Part shown: in pieces, positions 1-7,637 of the stretch
Layout: each line of letters begins with the position of its first letter
How positions within the stretch are numbered: position 1 is the first letter of the stretch
Assembly: GCA_038213835.1 (NCBI GenBank)
Contig: JBBQSN010000004.1
Span: forward strand, 1-39,352
Direction: 5' to 3'
Length of the DNA stretch: 39,352 bases
Origin: JBBQSN01 sp038213835
GTDB taxonomy: Bacteria > Actinomycetota > Actinomycetes > Actinomycetales > CAWJMD01
The notes under the pieces: model-generated
The model's input: the letters and a program-made list of their open reading frames with translations, nothing else
Database searches by the model: none
What the model was told of the DNA's origin: nothing
Translations under genes and position numbers: made by a program

Positions 1-338
1 GGGCTGGGGGGGGGGGGGGGGGGCGCTCGTTGGTCGGTGTTGTGGGCCCCGGGGGTGTGGTGGCCCGTGCCCGCCGGGCCCCGCCCCGGGCCCAACGCCC
101 GGCGGCGCACGGCGAGGTCCAGGCAGTCCGTCGCGGGGTGCAACCACGCACCTCGTCCGGGGAGCCGGGTCCGGGGGTCGGGGACGAGCACCACGCTCCC
201 CGAGGGGGTCACGGGCTCGTCACCGGCCGCCACCACGCGCAGCAACCGCGACCGGTCGGCCTTCCGGCGGCAGCCCACGCAGGTCCGCTCGGGAGCGGCT
301 CGCGACGTGGAAGGCTGCCGGGCGTCCGGCCCGGTCAT
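1..338 (-). CDS. ylxR: YlxR family (DUF448) RNA-binding protein, 3' end missing
   Basis: This is the small YlxR/DUF448 protein that accompanies NusA and IF-2 in the transcription-translation operon; family members bind RNA. The ATG at 338 lies 7 nt after the nusA stop. After about 17 variable residues come the family signatures RTCVGCRRK (about residues 18-26), RSRLLRVV, and GRGAWLHP followed by the conserved DCLDLAVRRRA. Beyond about residue 85 the reading becomes Pro/Gly/His-rich, unlike the family, and runs into the G18 homopolymer without a stop. The C-terminus is therefore either cut by the window or frameshifted by a sequence error. By usual gene order infB would follow to the left, outside the window. 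The identity is firm and the 3' end is not. Confidence 0.85.
   Translation of the reverse strand, partial: MTGPDARQPSTSRAAPERTCVGCRRKADRSRLLRVVAAGDEPVTPSGSVVLVPDPRTRLPGRGAWLHPATDCLDLAVRRRALGPGRGPAGTGHHTPGAHNTDQRAPPPPPPS
6..23. repeat. 18-base G homopolymer near the window edge
   Basis: An uninterrupted run of 18 G lies at the left end. On the minus strand it would encode a polyproline tail in the ylxR frame. No other run of this length occurs in the window. It may be a sequencing or contig-end artefact, so the reading frame beyond it should not be trusted. Confidence 0.8.
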
Positions 339-345
339 GGACAGC

Positions 346-1368
346 CTACCGCTCTTCGTGCTCGGTGCCCGCATCGGCGGGCTGGGCAGAGGTTCCGGCA
401 GCCGGCTCGGCGTCGGAGTGGATGTCGATCCGCCACCCGGTCAGCTTCGCCGCGAGCCGGGCGTTCTGCCCTTCCTTCCCGATCGCGAGCGAGAGCTGGT
501 AGTCCGGGACGACGACCCGGGCCGAGCGGGTCTCGAGGTCGACGACCCGGACGCTGCTGACCCGCGCGGGCGACAGCGCCTCGGCCACGAACCGGGCGGG
601 GTCCTCGCTGTGGTCGACGATGTCGATCTTCTCGCCGTGCAGCTCGGTCATCACCGCGCGCACCCGCTGGCCCATCGGGCCGATGCAGGCACCCTTGGCG
701 TTGACCCCGGGGACGGTCGACCGGACCGCCATCTTGGTGCGGTGCCCCGCCTCCCGGGCCAGCGCCATGATCTCGACCGTGCCGTCGGCGACCTCCGGCA
801 CCTCCATCTCCACCAGCTTGCGCACCAGGTTCGGGTGCGTGCGGCTGATCGTGATCGAGGGTCCCTTCATCCCCTTCCGGACGGCCACCACGAGCGCCCG
901 GATCCGGGCCCCGTGCTCGTACTTCTCGCCCGGGACCTGCTCCTGCGGCGGCAGCACGGCCTCGACCGTGCCGAGGTCGACGTGCACCATCCGTCGGTCC
1001 ACGCCCTGCTGGATGATGCCGCTCACCACAGCGCCCTCGCGGTCGCGGAAGTCGCCGAGCACGGCCTCGTCCTCGACGTCGCGCAGCCGCTGGATGATGA
1101 CCTGCTTGGCCGTCGTCGCCGCGATCCGCCCGAAGCCGGTGGGTGTGTCGTCGAACTCGCGGACCACCCCGCCCTCGTCGTCGGTCTCGGCCGCCCAGAC
1201 GATGACGTGCCCGTTCCCCCGGTCCAGCTCGATCCGCGCGCGCTCGGTGGCTCCGTCGGTGCGGTGGTAGGCCACCAGGAGCGCTGCCTCGATCGCGGTG
1301 ACGAGGACGGCGAACGGCACGTCCTTCTCGCGCTCGAGCATCCTCAGCGCCGCCATGTCGATGTCCAC
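346..1368 (-). CDS. nusA: transcription termination/antitermination factor NusA
   Basis: NusA binds RNA polymerase and nascent RNA and modulates pausing, termination and antitermination. The 340-aa length fits the short actinobacterial form, which lacks the C-terminal acidic repeats of E. coli. The N-terminal polymerase-binding domain (about 1-130) starts with IDMAALRMLEREKDVPF. An S1 domain follows (about 135-200), then two KH domains including the motif GACIGPMGQRVRAV and, near the end, LAIGKEGQNARLAAKLTGW. The start is GTG at 1368, with AGGAGG six bases upstream inside the end of rimP. The rimP stop is only one base away, so the genes are co-transcribed and probably translationally coupled. 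ylxR follows after 7 nt. Confidence 0.97.
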   Translation of the reverse strand: MDIDMAALRMLEREKDVPFAVLVTAIEAALLVAYHRTDGATERARIELDRGNGHVIVWAAETDDEGGVVREFDDTPTGFGRIAATTAKQVIIQRLRDVEDEAVLGDFRDREGAVVSGIIQQGVDRRMVHVDLGTVEAVLPPQEQVPGEKYEHGARIRALVVAVRKGMKGPSITISRTHPNLVRKLVEMEVPEVADGTVEIMALAREAGHRTKMAVRSTVPGVNAKGACIGPMGQRVRAVMTELHGEKIDIVDHSEDPARFVAEALSPARVSSVRVVDLETRSARVVVPDYQLSLAIGKEGQNARLAAKLTGWRIDIHSDAEPAAGTSAQPADAGTEHEER

Positions 1369-1369
1369 G

Positions 1370-1951
1370 TCAGTCCTCCTCCGCGTCGTCCTGCTCGACG
1401 TGCTCGTCGGCCGCGTCGGCCTCGTCGGTCGCCTCGTCGTCGTCGGGGCGGCGGAACTCCACCTGCACCCGGCCGGCGCCCAGGCCGTCCCAGGCCAGCA
1501 GCCGTTCCTCGCCGTCGACCTCGAGGGTCACGCCGTCGTCGCCGACGGCCCGCACCCGGCCGGTGACCTCGCCGTCGGCGCCCCTCTCGGCGGCGACGGG
1601 CACGTTGACAGGCACCGTGACGAGCCGGGTGCGGGCCCGCGACCAGTGCCGGCGCTCGGTGAGCGGCCGGTCGACGCCGGGGGTGCCGACCTCGAGCACG
1701 TACGGGTTGCCGCCGAGCACGTCCGAGCCGTCCAGCGCGTCGGAGACGGCCCGTGAGACCTCGGCGACGGCATCGAGGTCGAGGCTGCCCGTACGGTCCT
1801 GCGGCAGGTCGACGACGACGCGCACGACGCGCCGCTTGCCGGCCGGGGTGATGGTGACGCCCTCGAGCACCAGACCGGCCTGCTGCACGACCGGGCCGAG
1901 CAGGGAGGTGACCGGATCGGCCGCCCTGGAGGGCTGCGCTGACGGAGCCAT
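1370..1951 (-). CDS. rimP: ribosome maturation factor RimP
   Basis: RimP binds free 30S subunits and is needed for their late assembly. The protein has 193 aa, longer than the roughly 150 aa of E. coli. Conserved family text includes GLVLEGVTITPAGKRRVVRV, the central LEVGTPGVDRPLTERRHW (the most diagnostic RimP segment) and a C-terminal SH3-like part ending near VQVEFRRP. The last 25 residues are an Asp/Glu-rich tail, common in actinobacterial members. The ATG at 1951 is preceded by GGAGG at a short spacing. It is the first gene of the rimP-nusA-ylxR(-infB) operon and diverges from the DUF4439 lipoprotein gene; an inverted repeat lies in its leader. Confidence 0.95.
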   Translation of the reverse strand: MAPSAQPSRAADPVTSLLGPVVQQAGLVLEGVTITPAGKRRVVRVVVDLPQDRTGSLDLDAVAEVSRAVSDALDGSDVLGGNPYVLEVGTPGVDRPLTERRHWSRARTRLVTVPVNVPVAAERGADGEVTGRVRAVGDDGVTLEVDGEERLLAWDGLGAGRVQVEFRRPDDDEATDEADAADEHVEQDDAEED

Positions 1952-1970
1952 GGTTCCTCCCTGCTGTGGT

Positions 1971-1986
1971 GTTGTGGGGCCACAAC
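1971..1986. promoter_or_regulatory. inverted repeat in the rimP-nusA leader
   Basis: GTTGTGG and CCACAAC form a perfect 7-bp inverted repeat separated by two bases. It touches the putative -10 hexamer, so it would overlap the expected transcription start of the rimP-nusA operon. It could be a DNA operator or a short hairpin at the mRNA 5' end. Confidence 0.5.
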
Positions 1987-1990
1987 CCTA
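1985..1990 (-). promoter_or_regulatory. candidate -10 box of the rimP operon
   Basis: On the minus strand the hexamer TAGGGT lies 33 bases before the rimP start, which leaves a short leader containing the GGAGG site. No convincing -35 is visible, which is usual in high-GC actinobacteria. The assignment rests on pattern alone. Confidence 0.45.
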
Positions 1991-2048
1991 ACGCGCGAGG
2001 TGGTTGTCCTGTGCCGCCCCGACCCTCACGCGTGGAAGGATCATCGCC

Positions 2049-3068
2049 GTGCCACCGGATCCTGCCCCACGTCCCGCCGGGACGGGCGGGCGGGCCGGAC
2101 GACGACGTCCTGCGCGGGTCGGCCGGCGCACCCTGCTGCAGGCGGCCGGCGCCGCCGCGGTCGGCGCCTCGCTCACGGCCTGCGGGGTGCGGTGGGACGA
2201 CGTCCGGGTCGACGACGTCGCCACGCCCACGCCACCGTCGCTCGGCCCCGACGACCTGGCACGGTTCGGGGCGGTCGTGTCCGTCCAGGCCCTGCTCGAC
2301 CTGGCCACGGCGGTCCAGGACCCCGTCGCCCGGGCGGTCGCCGAGCGGCACCGTGCGCACCTCGCCAGGCTCGGGCCGCTCCCGGGCCCGATCCCCTCGC
2401 CGTCGTCCACCCCGTCCGGCTGGCCCACCACCTCCCGGCCCCCGACCGGCACCGTGGACCTCGCGGTGCTGGCGGCCGCCGAGCTGGCGACGGCCACCGG
2501 GCTCATCACCTCGGCCGGCGCCGCTGACTCCCGGGTCGTGGGTCCGCTCGCGCTCCTGCTCGTCGCCGTCGGGGCGCGCTGCCGGGTCACCGCCGCGTCG
2601 CTGGGTGCCGAGGTCGCGGCCACCGCCCTGCCCGAGGAAGCGGACCCGTCGGGCCTGCGGTCGGCGACCGGGCAGCTCGCCCCCCTCGTGGAGGCGCACC
2701 GCGCCGCCGCCTACGGGTACGGGGTCCTGGCCGTGCTGCTGGACGACGCCGGACGTGACACCGGCCGGGCCGCGATCGCGACGCACCGGGCAGCGGCGCA
2801 GCACCTCGTCGACCTCGGCGCCGAGGCGGGGGTCGACGTCCCCGCCGCTCAGCCCGGCTACGCGGTGGCCGTCCCCGCGGACGCCGAGGCCGCCGAGGCC
2901 CTGGCGCTCGCTCTCGAGCTCGACGTCGCCGCGGCCGCGGGGTCGCTGGTGCTGATTACCACCGGGCAGTGGCGCACGCTCGCGGCAGACCACCTCGCCG
3001 ACGTGGCGCTGGACGCCCGCGCCTGGGGCGAGGTCCCCGCCTTCCCGGGCGCACCCGCGCTCGACTGA
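2049..3068 (+). CDS. Tat-exported lipoprotein with ferritin-like DUF4439 domain
   Basis: The function is unknown. The N-terminus has a twin-arginine motif (RR at residues 26-27), a hydrophobic alanine-rich stretch and a lipobox ending in LTAC with the lipidated cysteine at about residue 45, so the 339-aa protein is predicted to be anchored outside the membrane. The C-terminal 130 residues are alanine-rich and helical, with TGQLAPLVEAHRAAAYGYGVL, and match the ferritin-like DUF4439 family. Start choice: GTG at 2049 has GGAAGGA eight bases upstream. An in-frame ATG further upstream would add 15 residues but has no such site. The gene diverges from rimP, a common actinobacterial arrangement. Confidence 0.8.
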   Translation: MPPDPAPRPAGTGGRAGRRRPARVGRRTLLQAAGAAAVGASLTACGVRWDDVRVDDVATPTPPSLGPDDLARFGAVVSVQALLDLATAVQDPVARAVAERHRAHLARLGPLPGPIPSPSSTPSGWPTTSRPPTGTVDLAVLAAAELATATGLITSAGAADSRVVGPLALLLVAVGARCRVTAASLGAEVAATALPEEADPSGLRSATGQLAPLVEAHRAAAYGYGVLAVLLDDAGRDTGRAAIATHRAAAQHLVDLGAEAGVDVPAAQPGYAVAVPADAEAAEALALALELDVAAAAGSLVLITTGQWRTLAADHLADVALDARAWGEVPAFPGAPALD

Positions 3069-3082
3069 TCCTGCTCCCGGTC

Positions 3083-3883
3083 TCAGGAGCCGGTGACCAC
3101 CTGCCAGCCCAGCCGCAGCACCAGCGCAGCGACGACCACGAGGAAGAACACCCGCACGAACCTCGAGCCGCGCGCGATCGCGGTCCTGGCCCCGAGGTAG
3201 CCGCCGACCAGGTTGGCCAGCCCCATCGCCAGGCCGAGCCCCCACAGCACCGCCCCCTGCGGGACGAACACCAGCAGCGCCCCGAGGTTCGTGGCGAAGT
3301 TGACGATCTTGGCCTTCGCGCTGGCCTCGAGGAACGCGTAGCCCATCAGGCCCACCAGGGCGAAGACGAGGAACGAGCCCGTGCCCGGGCCGAGGATGCC
3401 GTCGTAGAAGCCGATCGCCGCACCCGCCCCACCGGCCGCCACCAGGTGCCGGTGCCCGGCGAACCTCAGCGCGGTCTCCTCCCCCAGGGTCGGTCGCGAC
3501 AGCGTGTAGGCGGCCACCGCCAGCAGTGCGACCACGATGACGGGACGGAACACCTCGTCCGGCAGCAGGCTCGCGCACAGGGCTCCGCCCGCCGCCCCCA
3601 CGCCGGCCAGCGCCGCCATCGGCAGCGCGGTGCGCAGGTCGGGACGAACCCGCCGGTAGTAGGTGATCGAGCTCGTGATCGTGCCGCAGATGCTGCCCAC
3701 CTTGTTCGTGGCCAGCGCCTGCACCGGCGCGATGCCGGGCACCAGCAGCAGGGCCGGGAGCTGGATCAGGCCGCCGCCGCCCACGACGGCGTCGACGAAC
3801 CCTGCGAGCACCGCCGCGAGCACCAGGAGAGCCACACCCCACCACGGCAGGCCGCCGAACAGGTCGGCCAGGAGGCTCTCCAC
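3083..3883 (-). CDS. TSUP family (TauE/SafE) membrane permease
   Basis: This is an integral membrane protein of the TSUP family, whose members export or import small sulfonates, sulfite or other organic anions; the substrate here is unknown. The 266 residues form about eight hydrophobic segments. The family signatures are the two repeat-start motifs: GFVDAVVGGGGLIQLPALL with LATNKVGSICG in the first half, and GFYDGILGPGTGSFLVF with AKIVNFATNLGALLVF in the second. Its stop faces the DUF4439 gene stop across 14 bp (convergent ends). It starts 7 bp after the end of the HAD phosphatase gene and probably belongs to the proS-HAD-TSUP transcription unit. Confidence 0.9.
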   Translation of the reverse strand: MESLLADLFGGLPWWGVALLVLAAVLAGFVDAVVGGGGLIQLPALLLVPGIAPVQALATNKVGSICGTITSSITYYRRVRPDLRTALPMAALAGVGAAGGALCASLLPDEVFRPVIVVALLAVAAYTLSRPTLGEETALRFAGHRHLVAAGGAGAAIGFYDGILGPGTGSFLVFALVGLMGYAFLEASAKAKIVNFATNLGALLVFVPQGAVLWGLGLAMGLANLVGGYLGARTAIARGSRFVRVFFLVVVAALVLRLGWQVVTGS

Positions 3884-3890
3884 CGGCGGC

Positions 3891-4655
3891 TCAGCGCCAG
3901 CGGTCGACGACGGGCAGCAGCTCGCCGAGGCGCTGCACCACGGCGTCCGGGACGACGTCGTCGCAGCCGTGACCGGCCACCTGCTGGTCGAGCGGGATGT
4001 CCGAGTGCGGGACCAGGACCGCGCGCATGCCCACCGCCTGGGCGCCGTGGACGTCCTCGAAGGGCCGGTCGCCGACGTACACAGCGCGGCCCGGGTCGGT
4101 GACGCCGACGGCGGCGAGCGCGGCCGCGAACGCCTCGGGATGGGGCTTCACCCAGGGGATCTCGCTGGAGTACACGTCGCCGTCGACGAGGTCGAGCACG
4201 CCGTCGCGGGCGAACACCGCGCGGTGGTACTCCCTGGTCCAGATCGTGTTCGACAGCACGCCGACCTTGATGCCCCGCTCGCGCAGGCCTCGCCACAGGT
4301 CCGGCACGTCCGGGTCGGTGACCGTGTGCGGCTCCCAGAACTCCTGGTAGGCCGCGAGCGCCGGCCCGTGGCCCTCGTGGTCGAGGTGCACGCCGGCGGC
4401 GTCGAGGATCTCGGCGATCCGGGCGCTGCCGCCGAGGGTGCGCCCCGCCTTCCAGGCGGCGTCCTCGGCGTCCCAGATCCGGCGGGCGAGGTCGTCGGCC
4501 TCGTGCGCGTGGGCGGTGTGCGCGGCGGCGTACCGGCGCCACTGGTCCTGCAGCTCGATGGCGTGCCAGGGCGTGATCGTGCCGCCCCAGTCGAAGACGA
4601 CAGCCTCGACCGGGCCGAGCTCGCGTCCGTCCGGTGCCTTCGGGTCGGCGGTCAT
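3891..4655 (-). CDS. HAD family phosphatase
   Basis: This is a 254-aa haloacid-dehalogenase-like hydrolase, probably cytosolic and acting on a small phosphorylated compound. All four HAD motifs are visible: motif I VVFDWGGT with the nucleophilic Asp, motif II GVLSNT, the motif III lysine in WVKPHPEAF, and motif IV YVGDRPFEDV. A helical cap of about 90 residues lies between motifs I and II. The ATG at 4655 overlaps the proS stop in an ATGA junction, which indicates translational coupling to proS. The frame stays open further upstream, but that part is antisense-frame noise within proS. The substrate cannot be read from the sequence. Confidence 0.88.
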   Translation of the reverse strand: MTADPKAPDGRELGPVEAVVFDWGGTITPWHAIELQDQWRRYAAAHTAHAHEADDLARRIWDAEDAAWKAGRTLGGSARIAEILDAAGVHLDHEGHGPALAAYQEFWEPHTVTDPDVPDLWRGLRERGIKVGVLSNTIWTREYHRAVFARDGVLDLVDGDVYSSEIPWVKPHPEAFAAALAAVGVTDPGRAVYVGDRPFEDVHGAQAVGMRAVLVPHSDIPLDQQVAGHGCDDVVPDAVVQRLGELLPVVDRWR

Positions 4656-6439
4656 GCCTCGAGCCCGCAGATTCGCCTCAGCCGGTGCACGACGTCGGCC
4701 ACCGCGACGTCCTCGCGCTCGCCGGTGGCGCGGTCCCGCAGCTCGATGACGCCCTCGGAGAGACGCTTGCCGACCGTCACGATGGTCGGGACGCCGATCA
4801 GCTCGGCGTCCTTGAACTTCACGCCGATGCTGACCCTGAACCGGTCGTCGTAGAGCACCCGCACGCCCGCCGCCTCGAGGTCGGTGGCCAGCTCGTTGGC
4901 CGCCGCCCAGACGGCGCCGTCCTTGCCGGCGGCCACGAGGTGGACGTCGGCCGGCGCGATCTCGCGCGGCCAGACGATGCCCTGCTCGTCGTGGCTGTTC
5001 TCCACGATCGCCGCCACCGCGCGCGAGACGCCGAAGCCGTACGAACCCATGGTCACCGTGACGAGCTTGCCGTTCTCGTCCAGCACCGTGAGGCCGAGGG
5101 CCTCGGCGTACTTGCGTCCGAGCTGGAAGACGTGGCCCATCTCGATGCCGCGCGCGGTCTCGAGCGGGCTGCCGCAGCGGGGGCAGGGGTCGCCGTCGCG
5201 CACGTCGGCGGCCTCGATGGTGCCGTCGCCGCCCTCTTCCCCCGCGGCGGGGAAGTCGCGGCCGGCCACGAGGTCGATCACGTGCCGGCCGGGCTGGTCG
5301 GCGCCGGTCACCCAGCGGGTGCCGACGACCACGCGGGGGTCGAGCAGGTAGCGGATGCCGGTGCTGTTCCCGGTGCCGAGCGCGCCCGGGCCGATGTAGC
5401 CCTTGGCCAGGCCGGTGTGGGCGGTGAAGTCGGCCTCGGTGAAGGCCTCCACCTCGGCGGGCTCCACCTGGGCGCCCAGCCGCTTGTCGTCGACCTCGCG
5501 GTCGCCGGGCACGCCGATCGCGACCGGCTCGCGGGTGCCGTCGGGGTGCCTGAGCACGACCAGCACGTTCTTGAGGGTGTCGCCCGCGGCCCAGTCGCGG
5601 TCCTCGCGCGGGAAGCGCTCGTCCAGGTGCGCGACGAGGGTGTCGATCGTGGGGGTGCCGGGCGTGTCCTCGACGTGCGCGGCGGGCAGCCCCTCGAGGG
5701 CGGTGGGCTCGGGCGTGGCCACGCGGACGGCCTCGATGTTGGCCGCGTAGTCGCACGAGGTGCAGCGCACGAAGGTGTCCTCGCCGTTGACGGCCGGCAC
5801 GAGGAACTCCTCGCTCGCCGAGCCGCCCATCGCACCGGACATCGCCGCGACGATGACGTACTCCATCCCCAGCCGGTCGAAGGTCTTCACGTAGGCGTCG
5901 CGGTGCCGCTGGTAGCTGCGCTCGAGGCCGGCGTCGTCGACGTCGAACGAGTAGGAGTCCTTCATCACGAACTCGCGGCCTCGCAGGATCCCTGCACGGG
6001 GACGCGCCTCGTCGCGGTACTTGGTCTGGATCTGGTAGATCGCGAGCGGAAGGTCCTTGTACGAGGAGTACAGGTCCTTGACCGCGAGGGTGAACAGCTC
6101 CTCGTGGGTGGGCGCGAGCAGGTAGTCGGCGCCCTTGCGGTCCTTGAGCCGGAACAGGTTCGGGCCGTACTCGGTCCAGCGGCCGGTGATCTCGTAGGGC
6201 TCGCGGGGCAGCAGCGCCGGGAAGTGCACCTCCTGGAAGCCCGCGGCGTCCATCTCCTCGCGCACCACGCGCTCGACGTTGCGGTACACGCGGTAGCCGA
6301 GCGGGAGCCAGGTGTAGATGCCGGGCGCGTTGCGGCGGATGTACCCGGCGCGCACCAGCAGCCGGTGGCTCGGGACCTCGGCGTCGGCCGGGTCGTCGCG
6401 CAGGGTGCGCAGGAACAGCGAGGACATCCGCAGCAGCAT
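4652..6439 (-). CDS. proS: prolyl-tRNA synthetase, bacterial type with editing insert
   Basis: It charges tRNA-Pro with proline. The 595 aa fit the prokaryote-type ProRS with an insertion (YbaK-like editing) domain between class II motifs 2 and 3. Visible are the N-terminal RTLRDDPADAEVPSHRLLVRAGYI, motif 1 region YRNVERVVREEMDAAGFQEV, motif 2 FRLKDRKGADYLLAPTHEELF and MKDSYSFDVD, the editing insert (about 225-400), motif 3 MGSYGFGVSRAVAAIVE and the anticodon-binding domain at the end. ATG 6439 is chosen because the hexamer TAGGCT lies seven bases upstream, indicating a leaderless mRNA. ATG 6427 (four codons later) is the alternative. It is followed by the overlapping HAD gene. Confidence 0.97.
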   Translation of the reverse strand: MLLRMSSLFLRTLRDDPADAEVPSHRLLVRAGYIRRNAPGIYTWLPLGYRVYRNVERVVREEMDAAGFQEVHFPALLPREPYEITGRWTEYGPNLFRLKDRKGADYLLAPTHEELFTLAVKDLYSSYKDLPLAIYQIQTKYRDEARPRAGILRGREFVMKDSYSFDVDDAGLERSYQRHRDAYVKTFDRLGMEYVIVAAMSGAMGGSASEEFLVPAVNGEDTFVRCTSCDYAANIEAVRVATPEPTALEGLPAAHVEDTPGTPTIDTLVAHLDERFPREDRDWAAGDTLKNVLVVLRHPDGTREPVAIGVPGDREVDDKRLGAQVEPAEVEAFTEADFTAHTGLAKGYIGPGALGTGNSTGIRYLLDPRVVVGTRWVTGADQPGRHVIDLVAGRDFPAAGEEGGDGTIEAADVRDGDPCPRCGSPLETARGIEMGHVFQLGRKYAEALGLTVLDENGKLVTVTMGSYGFGVSRAVAAIVENSHDEQGIVWPREIAPADVHLVAAGKDGAVWAAANELATDLEAAGVRVLYDDRFRVSIGVKFKDAELIGVPTIVTVGKRLSEGVIELRDRATGEREDVAVADVVHRLRRICGLEA

Positions 6440-6446
6440 GCCGCCG

Positions 6447-6452
6447 AGCCTA
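6447..6452 (-). promoter_or_regulatory. -10 box of proS, leaderless type
   Basis: TAGGCT on the minus strand ends seven bases before the ATG at 6439. A transcript would begin at or next to the start codon. No ribosome-binding site precedes this ATG, which fits leaderless initiation. Confidence 0.6.
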
Positions 6453-6672
6453 ACGGCGGCCCCGTACCCGCCACGCACCACTTCCGTCGAGCACGCAGGG
6501 GGACGACTGCGCCGTGGCGCCACGTCCCGCCGTCCACAGGAAGCTCGTCCTGCCGGTGTGCACACGTGGGCCGCCGGCACCTGCGGTGGCGGGCGGTGGC
6601 ACGGCATGTCCCGCATGGACGTCGAGCACGTGGTCATCCCTCAGGCCCGGTTCCGCACCCCCCCGGCTGAGC

Positions 6673-6686
6673 GCCCCGGGCGGGGC
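6673..6686 (-). terminator. possible terminator hairpin after the GNAT gene
   Basis: GCCCC and GGGGC form a 5-bp stem with a four-base loop 31 bases past the GNAT stop, without a T-tract. The 278 bp between GNAT and proS show no convincing coding sequence. Confidence 0.35.
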
Positions 6687-6717
6687 CTGTTCTCCCCCCG
6701 GTGTGCACAGGCAGCGC

Positions 6718-7572
6718 TCAGAACAGGACGGTGGCGAAGGTGCCGACCTGCTCGAAGCCGGCCCGTCTGTAGGTCGAGAGCGCGGGGGTGTTGAAGCTGT
6801 TCACGTACAGGCTCACGGCCTGCACGCCCTGCTCGAGGGCGAGGGCGACGACGGCGGCCATCGCGGGGGCGGCGACGCCCTGCCGCCGGCACGCGGGGTC
6901 GACGTACACGCCCTGCACCTGCGCGACCTGCGTGCTCACGGCGCCGAGGTCGGCCTTGAAGACCACCCCGGGGCCGTCGGCGAGGGTGTCGACGCGCACG
7001 AAGGCGTGTCGGGCGTCGACCAGCTGGGCCACCCGCAGCCGGTAGGCGGTGCCGCCGTCGGCCTGCAGCGGGGAGTAGCCGACCTCCTCGGTGAACATCG
7101 CGACCGCGGCCGGCACCAGCACCTCGAGGTCGGCGCGGACGGCGGTGCGCACGCACGGGTCGGGCGCCAGCGGGCTGGGGTGGTGCAGCGCCATCAGCGG
7201 TTGGTCGCCGCGCACGTCGCGCGAGGGCCCCCACCGCGACTCCAGCAGCGACCACATCTCCAGGACCGCCGGCGCCGGCCCCACGATCGAGGAGCACCGC
7301 CGCCCCACCTGGAGCGCGTGCTGGGTGAACGCGCGCAGCGCCTCCGGCACCGGCTCGACCGGCACCAGGTTGGCGCCGTACCAGCAGGCCGACACCAGCT
7401 CGCCGCGCGAGAACCAGCCGTACAGCTCGCCGCGGCCGCCGGGTGGGTCGATGCCGTAGCGCTCGACCCGGGAGGCGACGAACACGTTCGTGACCGGGTC
7501 GCGCGCGCAGAGGGCGAGCAGCTCGTCGGCGTCGTCCGGCGCGAGCGGGCGCAGGTGCTGACGTCGGAACAA
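6718..7572 (-). CDS. GNAT acetyltransferase with DUF4081 N-terminal domain
   Basis: The 284-aa protein has two parts. The N-terminal DUF4081-like domain (about 1-120) contains the segment DPVTNVFVASRVERYG and ELYGWF. The C-terminal Gcn5-type N-acetyltransferase domain has the acetyl-CoA-binding loop VQGVYVDPACRRQGVA and ends with TYRRAGFEQVGTFATVLF. The acceptor substrate is unknown. The start is TTG at 7572, with GAAGGGG seven bases before it; no ATG or GTG fits better. It lies 65 bp downstream of ispG in the same direction. An association of this gene with ispG and proS is common in actinobacterial genomes. Confidence 0.85.
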   Translation of the reverse strand: MFRRQHLRPLAPDDADELLALCARDPVTNVFVASRVERYGIDPPGGRGELYGWFSRGELVSACWYGANLVPVEPVPEALRAFTQHALQVGRRCSSIVGPAPAVLEMWSLLESRWGPSRDVRGDQPLMALHHPSPLAPDPCVRTAVRADLEVLVPAAVAMFTEEVGYSPLQADGGTAYRLRVAQLVDARHAFVRVDTLADGPGVVFKADLGAVSTQVAQVQGVYVDPACRRQGVAAPAMAAVVALALEQGVQAVSLYVNSFNTPALSTYRRAGFEQVGTFATVLF

Positions 7573-7637
7573 CGGGGCGCCCCTTCGAGCCGGTCGACGG
7601 TGGAACGGGCCGCCGCGTCCCCCGGCGGAGGGTGCGG

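Noticed and set aside
37..1566. Long open frame opposite nusA and rimP
   Set aside because: It is antisense to well-recognised genes, Arg/Asp/His-rich, and arises because stop codons are rare in GC-rich antisense frames.
3069..3090. Terminator hairpin between the convergent DUF4439 and TSUP genes
   Set aside because: Only a five-base stem (GCTCC/GGAGC) with an eight-base loop overlapping the TSUP stop; not convincing.
4634..6670. 678-residue open frame opposite proS
   Set aside because: No family resemblance; it mirrors the coding bias of proS on the other strand.
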